Origin: an uncultured Clostridiaceae bacterium
Lineage (GTDB): Bacteria > Bacillota > Clostridia > TANB77 > CAG-508
NCBI GenBank assembly: GCA_958417695.1
Contig: CATZDQ010000117.1
Location: forward strand, 1 to 5,516
Direction of reading: 5' to 3'
DNA: 5,516 nt
The notes beneath the pieces are model-generated. The model did not search any database. It saw nothing but the letters and a program-made list of their open reading frames with translations, and was not told where the DNA came from. Position numbers and translations under genes: made by a program. Positions 1-5,159 of this stretch are shown here, piece after piece (position 1 is the first letter of the stretch; each line of letters opens with the position of its first letter).

Positions 1-832
1 TGGTTATCCAATTTAGCACACTTGCGGTTTGTAGATTTGCTGGATTTTGTATCACTTTTGTGTTATCTGCTGTACTATCTAATGGATAACAAGTTGTATA
101 CTTTGTACTGACTTGTTTTAAGGAATTATTCTCATAAGTCATTGCTTCTCCATATTGTTTTAACACATTATTTCCATTAGCTATATACATGGAAACCTTT
201 TCAAAACCACCACTCATATCATACACACCATAAATGGTTCCTGTAGAACTCGCTTTTGTTCCAGTTAATTGGTTCCAAGTATATACGCCATCTGCTGCTG
301 TATTACCTGTTGTACTATTAATATTAGCAATTGTCGTTATCTTTTGCTTTGAACTTGCTTCTCCTGTTGTACAACCTGTCACACTATATACACTATCTAC
401 TCCTGATTTTCCCTGTGTATTTGTTCTTTTTTCTCCTCCACTATTTAAGTTAATATTATTGATAGCTATATCTGTACCATTTAATCCATAAGTACTTTGT
501 GACAAATAAGCAATTGCACCCCATTCACTGTTTTTTACTAAATGACTATCTGCACTTTTAGTCAACCCATAGATATTTCCTTCTTGTGTCAATACTTTTG
601 CAAGAGAAAAGGCATCCTGGTTACTAATATAATTCATGGTATACGTTGTCCCTTGAAAAGTAGGATATTGGATGCTGGTTATCGTATCTGCATAAATACC
701 ATCTAACCAATTACGTGCTGGTTGATAAGATTCTGCTCCTGTTTGAGATTCACCAGCACTTATCCATGCATCTTTTTGTGTATAGTTGACTTTACTTGCT
801 TTGACTGGTGCACGATTATTTCCGACTGGCAT
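1..832 (-). CDS. C-terminal half of split prepilin-like/FGE-like surface protein (partial, frameshifted)
   Basis: This frame is open from codon 850 (after TAG 853-851) to the left edge and runs off the window. It reads GNNRAPVKASKVNYT, then DAWISAGES, RNWLDGIYADT, NSEWGAIAYLSQSTYG, and GTIYGVYDMSGGFEKVSMYI near 241-185. These resemble segments of formylglycine-generating-enzyme/sulfatase-modifying-factor-like (C-type-lectin-fold) domains. In the Clostridia proteins I recall, they follow directly on the '...TGIWVAKFEAGYAS' segment that ends the neighbouring frame, so this is the rest of the same protein, not an independent gene. The coordinate 832 is the only early in-frame ATG (832-830), but it has no well-spaced Shine-Dalgarno: AGGA sits one base upstream. 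Alone it would lack any export signal. It is either dead, made by rare frameshifting or reinitiation, or split by a sequencing error. The 3' end is not visible. Coding reality is sure; independent translation is doubtful. Confidence 0.7.
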   Translation of the reverse strand, partial: MPVGNNRAPVKASKVNYTQKDAWISAGESQTGAESYQPARNWLDGIYADTITSIQYPTFQGTTYTMNYISNQDAFSLAKVLTQEGNIYGLTKSADSHLVKNSEWGAIAYLSQSTYGLNGTDIAINNINLNSGGEKRTNTQGKSGVDSVYSVTGCTTGEASSKQKITTIANINSTTGNTAADGVYTWNQLTGTKASSTGTIYGVYDMSGGFEKVSMYIANGNNVLKQYGEAMTYENNSLKQVSTKYTTCYPLDSTADNTKVIQNPANLQTASVLNWIT

Positions 833-1505
833 ATCCTGCTTCGAATTTTGCTACCCAAATTCCTGTTAACTCTTTATCCCATCCTCCATTTCTGTAATTA
901 ATTTTGGTTTCATCTGTAAAAGCTGGATGTACGGTATACCCAACCGTCGTATCTACTATTTCATTCTCACTATTGCAACGTTTCGCTGTTTGTATTTGCC
1001 CATTCTCATCATAATAATTGTCTGTTGTTCCTATTAAGAATTTAATATCAAAAGTTTGATTATCATTTACTTTATACGCATATCTAGGTATCCATACCCA
1101 CATACTTCCATCTGCTGTTTGGCTATTGGCCCATTTCTTACTTTTATAATCATACCAATCATCTGCCTCTGGATAACTATCCTTTATTTCTCCCTTAGCA
1201 CTATTACTCGGTTCACTAAATCTAATTGCCTTCATTCCTTCTGCTAGCTTAGGTTTATTGACTCCTTTTTTTATATCAAATGTTTGTGCCAAAGTGTCTT
1301 CCATTTGCTGCTCTAAACTAGCTAAGTCTCTTAATTCTTTTTCTTGATTTTGACTGGTTTCTTCTTTAGCCCTTTTAGCCTGTGTGATAATTCCATTTTC
1401 ACCAACTAAGGTGTTGATGGAGACGCCTGCTAAAATGATTAGAATAATAATAGTGATAACTAAAGCAATTAAAGTAATGCCTTTTTGTTTTGCTTCTTCC
1501 TTCAT
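816..1505 (-). CDS. Prepilin-like N-terminal half of an FGE-like surface protein, prematurely ended by a frameshift
   Basis: The N-terminus MKEEAKQKG followed by ITLIALVITIIILIILAGV is a type IV prepilin-like class III signal. Cleavage and N-methylation would occur after Gly9, leaving a hydrophobic helix at residues 10-30; position +5 is Ala instead of the usual Glu. Residues about 40-75 are charged and probably coiled-coil (AKRAKEET...LASLEQQMEDTL). From about residue 105 an FGE/C-type-lectin-like region begins, with the blocks DDWYDYKSKKWANSQT, GSMWVWIPRYAYKV, FLIGTTDNYYDENG, HPAF and GGWDKELTGIWVAKFEAGYAS. The frame then reads Arg-Lys-TAA (818-816), while the protein continues in another frame to the window edge. 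The start at 1505 is supported by AAAGGAG seven bases upstream. The gene has its own promoter. Its role is unknown: plausibly an exported, membrane-anchored adhesin or pseudopilin-like protein. Reading 227 residues here plus at least 274 in the other frame gives at least 501 residues. Confidence 0.85.
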   Translation of the reverse strand: MKEEAKQKGITLIALVITIIILIILAGVSINTLVGENGIITQAKRAKEETSQNQEKELRDLASLEQQMEDTLAQTFDIKKGVNKPKLAEGMKAIRFSEPSNSAKGEIKDSYPEADDWYDYKSKKWANSQTADGSMWVWIPRYAYKVNDNQTFDIKFLIGTTDNYYDENGQIQTAKRCNSENEIVDTTVGYTVHPAFTDETKINYRNGGWDKELTGIWVAKFEAGYASRK

Positions 1506-1565
1506 GGTTTTTCTCCTTTTCTTTTTCTTATGTTTTCCATTTTTTCTCGTTTCATACTTCTCTTT

Positions 1566-1582
1566 GGTAATTTTATATTACC
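1566..1582 (-). promoter_or_regulatory. Inverted repeat over the -10 of the prepilin promoter (candidate operator)
   Basis: GGTAAT-ATAAA-ATTACC is a perfect 6-bp inverted repeat with a 5-base centre. It covers the -10 hexamer of the prepilin-like gene and ends close to the predicted transcription start. A dimeric repressor bound here would block RNA polymerase. The symmetry is seen directly; the regulatory role is inference, and no regulator gene lies nearby. Confidence 0.35.
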
Positions 1583-1598
1583 TTTTGGTTAATGTCAA
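1570..1598 (-). promoter_or_regulatory. Sigma-A-type promoter of the prepilin-like gene
   Basis: A perfect -35 TTGACA (1598-1593), a 17-bp spacer and -10 TAAAAT (1575-1570) lie on the minus strand. Transcription should start near 1563, leaving a leader of about 58 nt before the ATG at 1505. The terminator at 1683-1729 lies just upstream, so the prepilin-like gene appears to be transcribed independently of the genes to its right. The leader also holds a 17-codon reading frame (1555-1502) whose TGA overlaps the prepilin ATG. Confidence 0.75.
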
Positions 1599-1682
1599 TA
1601 TACTCTTTATATATTTATTTTCTACATTTTAGTTCTACTTTTCAACTAGTTTTATGTCATCTTTTACTGATTCTTTCCAAAC

Positions 1683-1729
1683 AAAAAATAAACTGCTTTA
1701 GGGAGTTAGACCAAAACAGTTTATTTTTT
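1683..1729 (-). terminator. Bidirectional intrinsic terminator after the small membrane protein gene
   Basis: The arms AAAAAATAAACTG (1683-1695) and CAGTTTATTTTTT (1717-1729) are perfectly complementary over 13 bp. Inside them TTTAGG and CCAAAA can extend the stem with one mismatch. Read on the minus strand, the A-tract and stem are followed by TTTTTT, giving a classical Rho-independent terminator 28 bases after the stop codon at 1758. The symmetrical A/T tracts mean it would also work on the plus strand, although no plus-strand gene was found. Confidence 0.8.
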
Positions 1730-1757
1730 TCTATATAAATTTTTATGTTAAAACAAC

Positions 1758-2090
1758 TTAATTAGAAACCCATCTTAATACTTTAATGTTTTTATACGTA
1801 TCTAAGACATCTGTATATTTACTATATTCTTCTTCCCACACCATTTGTGGTATTTTATCAAAAGCATCAAATACTTTTTCTGCTTCCATTAAGAAAATAA
1901 CTTGTTCTTGTGGACTCATTTTCTCATACTTTTTAGAAAATGCATATAATTTATCTAACATTTGATTTGCTTCTATAAAACTCCAGAAATCTTTTACATG
2001 AATACCTGCTAGTTTTAATTGCATAACGGCATATAAAATTAATAAACCTATTACCGAAAGCAATATGGTAATTATTGTCATTACTTCCAT
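1758..2090 (-). CDS. Small single-pass membrane protein of unknown function (110 aa)
   Basis: I do not recognise a characterised family. Residues about 4-25 (TIITILLSVIGLLILYAVMQL) form one hydrophobic helix. A hydrophilic domain of about 85 residues follows, rich in Lys/Glu and aromatics: KDFWSFIEANQMLDKLYAFSKKYEKMSP, QVIFLMEAEKVFDAFDKIPQMVWEEEYSKY, LDTYKNIKVLRWVSN. It looks helical and is probably cytoplasmic, since Lys/His residues follow the membrane segment. It has no cleavable signal and no Cys. The ATG at 2090 is chosen because AAGGTG lies 6 bases upstream and the promoter -10 lies at 2127-2122; the longer in-frame ATG at 2153 would fall in front of the -35 and cannot be on this mRNA. 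The gene appears monocistronic, with its own promoter and terminator. I have the impression of similar hypothetical proteins in uncultured Clostridia, which is memory, not a search. Confidence 0.85.
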   Translation of the reverse strand: MEVMTIITILLSVIGLLILYAVMQLKLAGIHVKDFWSFIEANQMLDKLYAFSKKYEKMSPQEQVIFLMEAEKVFDAFDKIPQMVWEEEYSKYTDVLDTYKNIKVLRWVSN

Positions 2091-2096
2091 AACTTT

Positions 2097-2102
2097 CACC
2101 TT
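2097..2102 (-). promoter_or_regulatory. Ribosome binding site that fixes the start of the small membrane protein at 2090
   Basis: AAGGTG, within AGAGAAGGTG, lies six bases before ATG 2090-2088. No comparable site precedes the in-frame ATG at 2153, which also lies upstream of the promoter -10. This decides for the 110-residue protein. Confidence 0.75.
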
Positions 2103-2121
2103 CTCTTTTGAATATATCCCT

Positions 2122-2150
2122 ATTATAACACATATGTCACAATTTTGCAA
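2122..2150 (-). promoter_or_regulatory. Sigma-A-type promoter with extended -10 for the small membrane protein gene
   Basis: The -35 TTGCAA (2150-2145), a spacer of exactly 17 bp and a consensus -10 TATAAT (2127-2122) are present, with TG at 2130-2129 giving an extended -10 (TGTTATAAT). Transcription should start near 2116, about 25 bases before the ATG at 2090. The spacer contains the 8-bp palindrome ACATATGT. This should be a strong promoter. Confidence 0.8.
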
Positions 2151-2156
2151 CATTTT

Positions 2157-2175
2157 TGTAATATAACTGTAATAT
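2157..2175. repeat. Direct repeat TGTAATAT, 11-bp spacing, upstream of the -35
   Basis: TGTAATAT occurs at 2157-2164 and again at 2168-2175, an 11-bp period equal to about one helical turn. It sits at roughly -41 to -59 relative to the predicted start of the small membrane protein transcript, where activators or an UP-element-like contact would act. Direct repeats at this phasing are typical of OmpR/PhoB-type response regulator sites. In AT-rich DNA it could also be chance. Confidence 0.35.
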
Positions 2176-2277
2176 TAGAAGGTATTTTCTATTTTTATTA
2201 TAGATAGTATATCTTACTTTTACTGAATTTTCCAGTCTTTCTCCTATTTTCTCTTGAAATTTTTCTCAATTTTCCCT

Positions 2278-3852
2278 TTATTCATAAATTGTCTGCATAA
2301 CTTGAATCTGATTAATCTCTTCTTTCGGAACTTTCAAAGGATTTTTATCTAACAAAACAAATTGTGCTTTCTTTCCTTCTTTAATAGAACCTTTTTGTCC
2401 TTCTTCAAAATACTGATAAGCTGCATAAATAGTAACTGCTTTTAAAGCTTCATATACACTTATACATTGCTCTTCTCCTAGTACCATACCTTCTTTCGTT
2501 TTTCTATTAACAGCACACCAAATTGTCTCTAACATATTCGGTTGTATAACAGGTGTATCTTGATGAAAAGTAAAACACAGATTTAAATCTACCGCTTCTT
2601 TAGCTGGACTAATTCTTTTAGCTCTTTGCTCACCTAAATTTCGTATATGCACATCGCCCCAATAATACGTATGTGCTATAAAGAAAGAAGGTATCATTGC
2701 CACTTGCTTCATTACTTGTAACTGGTCATTTCGAACAGTCTGAGCATGTATCATAACAGGTCTTCTTGTATCTACATCTGTTATCTGCTTGCTTTCTTCT
2801 ACATAAGATTCTATATATTGCTGTGCTGCAGCATCCCCATTACAATGGGCTAATAATTGCATATGTTCTTCTAAAGAAGTTTGTATACACTTTTTTACTT
2901 GTTCCTCTGTTTTAGAAGGATACCCTCTATACTCTACTTCCCCTTCATATGGCTCTGATAACCATGCTGTTCTTCCTTGAGGAGAACCATCTAAAATGAT
3001 TTTATAGCCACCTATTTTTAGATGATTTTGATACTGTCTTACATAACTTGGATTATTTTGTACTATCTGTTTATTATCTGCCATATCTACATAAGAAACG
3101 ATATCTACTTTCCATCTATTTTTTTGTGCTATTTGTTTTAGCATTTCAAAATCTTGTTGTTTGGTTAGTCCATCTTGCACAGTCGTAATGCCATTTTTCA
3201 AATAAATTTCCTGTGCTTCTTCTAATAAATCTAAATATTTTTGTGTTGTCATATTGCCTGCTACTTTAGCCTTTTGCATAAATGCCGTTTCTTCCATATA
3301 TCCATCTGGTTCTTCTGAATGGTCTATCCTACCATAGCTACCGCCTTCTGGGTCTTTTGTTTTATCTGTTATATGCATTTTTTCTAATCCTAATGAATTT
3401 GTAACCCCCATATGACCTGAAGCATGACTAATTAAAATTGGATGTTTTATGGAGATTTTATCTAAGTCTAGTTTATTAGGATGTCTTTTTTCTTTTAGGA
3501 AATTATGGTCATAGCCAAAACCAATCACCCATTCTCCTTCTTTTAAGTTTCTATCTTTTATATAAACTTGTAATTTTTGTATGATTTCCTCTATCGATTT
3601 TGCACTACTTAAATTCACATAAGCTAACGTTTGTGCAAAAGCAGTTATATGGCTATGTGCATCTATAAAACTAGGTAACATCGTCTTTCCTTCTAAATCT
3701 ATTATTTTGGTATCTTCTTCTAAGTAAGCCTCTACTTCTTTTTTCTTACCTATTTTTTGTATACAACCATTTTTTACAAAAACAGCCTCCACATATGGAT
3801 TTTCATCTTCCATCGTAAGAATATCTCCATGAACATATAATTGACTACTCAT
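2278..3852 (-). CDS. YtcJ-type metal-dependent amidohydrolase (Amidohydrolase_3)
   Basis: A 524-residue cytoplasmic enzyme of the amidohydrolase superfamily, full length for the YtcJ-like group. It opens with the small beta-sandwich part (LYVHGDILTMEDENP... IIDLEGKTMLPSFIDAHSH). The metal ligands can be assigned: H67 and H69 in DAHSH, K284 in GGYKIILDGSPQ (position of the carbamylated Lys), H336 in AHCNGD, H369 in IHAQ and D432 in FHQDTPV. The C-terminus returns to the sandwich (GSIKEGKKAQFVLLDKNPL). So it should be catalytically competent, hydrolysing a C-N bond in some amide, cyclic amide or deaminase-type substrate; the sequence does not say which. The start is fixed by AGGAGG seven bases before ATG 3852. 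It is last in a probable operon behind HAD and Nudix genes, 64 nt after the Nudix stop, with a hairpin in between. No obvious terminator follows its TAA. Confidence 0.93.
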   Translation of the reverse strand: MSSQLYVHGDILTMEDENPYVEAVFVKNGCIQKIGKKKEVEAYLEEDTKIIDLEGKTMLPSFIDAHSHITAFAQTLAYVNLSSAKSIEEIIQKLQVYIKDRNLKEGEWVIGFGYDHNFLKEKRHPNKLDLDKISIKHPILISHASGHMGVTNSLGLEKMHITDKTKDPEGGSYGRIDHSEEPDGYMEETAFMQKAKVAGNMTTQKYLDLLEEAQEIYLKNGITTVQDGLTKQQDFEMLKQIAQKNRWKVDIVSYVDMADNKQIVQNNPSYVRQYQNHLKIGGYKIILDGSPQGRTAWLSEPYEGEVEYRGYPSKTEEQVKKCIQTSLEEHMQLLAHCNGDAAAQQYIESYVEESKQITDVDTRRPVMIHAQTVRNDQLQVMKQVAMIPSFFIAHTYYWGDVHIRNLGEQRAKRISPAKEAVDLNLCFTFHQDTPVIQPNMLETIWCAVNRKTKEGMVLGEEQCISVYEALKAVTIYAAYQYFEEGQKGSIKEGKKAQFVLLDKNPLKVPKEEINQIQVMQTIYE

Positions 3853-3871
3853 ATTCTCTCCTCCTACTGAA

Positions 3872-3905
3872 AAAGGATAAGTTTTTCTTTTATCACTTAC
3901 CCTTT
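3872..3905 (-). terminator. Hairpin between Nudix and amidohydrolase genes (terminator or attenuator)
   Basis: On the minus strand AAAGGGTAAGT (3905-3895) can pair with ACTTATCCTTT (3882-3872) over 11 bp with one G-U pair and a 12-base loop. The second arm runs into a five-T tract before C3869. It starts 11 bases after the Nudix stop and ends just before the AGGAGG of the amidohydrolase. The U-tract is short and partly in the stem, so partial termination (lower amidohydrolase expression) or an mRNA-stabilising hairpin is as likely as full termination. No good promoter fits between it and the amidohydrolase start. Confidence 0.5.
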
Positions 3906-3916
3906 CATTCTTCTTA

Positions 3917-4480
3917 TTATTTCTCTAATGTTTGTAATTTATGAATTAATTTCTCATAAATTGGTTTCATATGCTCTTCTGTGCTACTTTCTACGACTTG
4001 TTCGATAGGTATCCATTTAACAGCACTATTCTCATCCTTCTTAATACGAATCGCCTCTTTTTCATCTGCCTCTAATAGATAAGTAACATCAAAATGTAAA
4101 TGCGCTGGTACAAACTTTCCTTTTTTATAATGTGGCACAACAATCAAGTCTTCTAAACCAAAAATTCCATCTACTAAAAAGGTAACATGCTCTATGCCTG
4201 TTTCTTCGGCAACTTCTCTTTTTACCACTGCTTTTAAATCTTCTTCTCCATCAGCATGTCCACCAATCCATGCCCATGACTGATATATATTATGATAAAT
4301 CATTAATACTTTTGTTCTTTGGTGATTAACTACCAATGCTGATGTTGTAAAATGCCCTATCTGATTCTTTCTGGTTAGGACATCTGTAAAAGAATCCATA
4401 AAAGTAAGTATGACTTGTTTTTCACTGGCTTCTCTTTCATCAAAAGGTATATAGTTTTCTATCTCTTCTCTTAAATTCAT
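3917..4480 (-). CDS. Nudix hydrolase
   Basis: A 187-residue protein with a complete Nudix box at residues 74-96 (G74-x5-E80-x7-R88-E89-V-x-E92-E93-x-G95-I96). This is the Mg2+-binding site for hydrolysing nucleoside-diphosphate-linked substrates. The box is preceded by the typical strands TSALVVNHQRTKVLMIYHN and SWAWIGGHADG, and followed by PAHLHFDVTYLLEAD and SAVKWIPIEQV. The N-terminal ~40 residues (LREEIENYIPFDEREASEKQVILTFMDSF) form a helical extension seen in some Nudix proteins that lack a firm substrate assignment. Its ATG overlaps the stop of the HAD gene as ATGA, implying translational coupling; AGAGGA lies 7 bases upstream. It is cytoplasmic, with no signal or membrane segment. Substrate unknown; a sanitising or sugar-nucleotide role alongside the HAD phosphatase is inference. 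Confidence 0.93.
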   Translation of the reverse strand: MNLREEIENYIPFDEREASEKQVILTFMDSFTDVLTRKNQIGHFTTSALVVNHQRTKVLMIYHNIYQSWAWIGGHADGEEDLKAVVKREVAEETGIEHVTFLVDGIFGLEDLIVVPHYKKGKFVPAHLHFDVTYLLEADEKEAIRIKKDENSAVKWIPIEQVVESSTEEHMKPIYEKLIHKLQTLEK

Positions 4481-5097
4481 TTACTTTCCTCTTTTTTTAT
4501 TATCTGTTCTACTTCTTTTTTAGCCTGCTTTATATTTTCAAAAAGAATACCATATATACCACAGGCTTTAGCTTGCTCTATATTGGCTGCATTATCATCT
4601 AAGAAAATACTTTCTTCTGGCTTAATACAATAGGTTTCTAATAGATAAGTATAAATCTTTTTTTCTGGTTTGCACCAATGTTTTTCAAAAGAATATACGC
4701 CTCCATCTATATATGGGTAAAAAGATAGTGTCTGCATATAGGCATAGGTTTCTTCTGCGCAATTTGAAAATAAATAGATAGCATATCCCTTTTGCTTCAT
4801 CTTTTTTAACCAATCGATACTATCTGGTTTTTCTATATGTAATTTTTCTACCCAATTTTCATTTAATACTTGCTCTATAGCTTCTTTTAAGTGTGGATTC
4901 TGCTGAATTAATACTTCTCGATAATCGGCAATGGTTGGGTAAGTTCCTCTATCGCACGCAAGCCAACCTGGACTTTTAAAAATGATTTCATATAACTGTT
5001 CTTGTAATTCTTCTGAAAAAGGAAACTGTGCCAAATATTGCTTTGGTTTAAAGTCTACTAATACATTTCCTACATCAAATACTATATTTTTTATCAT
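4477..5097 (-). CDS. HAD-superfamily hydrolase, YihX-like (subfamily IA)
   Basis: A 206-residue HAD hydrolase. Motif I is FDVGNVLVDF with nucleophile D8. The usual second Asp is Gly10, as in the DxGNV group that includes E. coli YihX, a glucose-1-phosphate phosphatase. Motif II is YLFSNC (S111), motif III is WCKPEKKIY (K143) and motif IV is IFLDDNAANIEQAKACG (D167, D168, then N172). A helical cap lies at about residues 17-85 between motifs I and II. It probably dephosphorylates a small phosphorylated metabolite in the cytoplasm; substrate not predictable. AGGAG eight bases before ATG 5097 supports the start. It lies 62 nt after the amidotransferase gene and overlaps the Nudix start by four bases, so these are probably cotranscribed; I see no convincing promoter in the 62-nt gap. 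Confidence 0.93.
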   Translation of the reverse strand: MIKNIVFDVGNVLVDFKPKQYLAQFPFSEELQEQLYEIIFKSPGWLACDRGTYPTIADYREVLIQQNPHLKEAIEQVLNENWVEKLHIEKPDSIDWLKKMKQKGYAIYLFSNCAEETYAYMQTLSFYPYIDGGVYSFEKHWCKPEKKIYTYLLETYCIKPEESIFLDDNAANIEQAKACGIYGILFENIKQAKKEVEQIIKKEESK

Positions 5098-5159
5098 ATA
5101 CGCTTCTCCTCTTTTATAATAACTTTTAAGTTCTTATTCGAAGATATTTTATAGTCTTC

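Noticed and set aside
234..491. 85-codon plus-strand reading frame
   Set aside because: It lies antisense to the well-supported minus-strand FGE-like coding sequence and has no ribosome binding site or promoter; its hydrophobic make-up is a shadow of the opposite strand.
1056..1247. 63-codon plus-strand reading frame
   Set aside because: It is fully antisense to the prepilin-like gene and has no start signals.
1384..1632. 82-codon plus-strand frame with hydrophobic stretches
   Set aside because: It is antisense to the prepilin signal region and its promoter; the hydrophobicity comes from T-rich complement of a Lys-rich leader, with no plausible ribosome binding site.
1951..2133. 60-codon minus-strand frame
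   Set aside because: It is an out-of-frame shadow of the small membrane protein gene, and its start lies upstream of the predicted -10.
2091..2153. N-terminal extension of the small membrane protein to ATG 2153
   Set aside because: The ATG overlaps the upstream edge of the -35 region, and the added residues cover the promoter; a strong ribosome binding site precedes ATG 2090.
2160..2277. Possible extra promoter (TATAAT at about 2202-2197) or terminator (ACTG/CAGT hairpin) after the amidohydrolase
   Set aside because: There is no acceptable -35 at normal spacing, and the hairpin has only 4 bp without a U-run.
5140..5159. Hairpin right after the amidotransferase stop (GAAGA/TCTTC plus TAT/ATA with a bulged C)
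   Set aside because: No U-tract follows on the minus strand, so it is not a convincing terminator; at most it is a small intercistronic structure.
5098..5159. Internal promoter before the HAD gene (TATTAT/TATAAA-like boxes)
   Set aside because: The boxes are AT-rich with no recognisable -35 at 16-18 bp; read-through from upstream is simpler.
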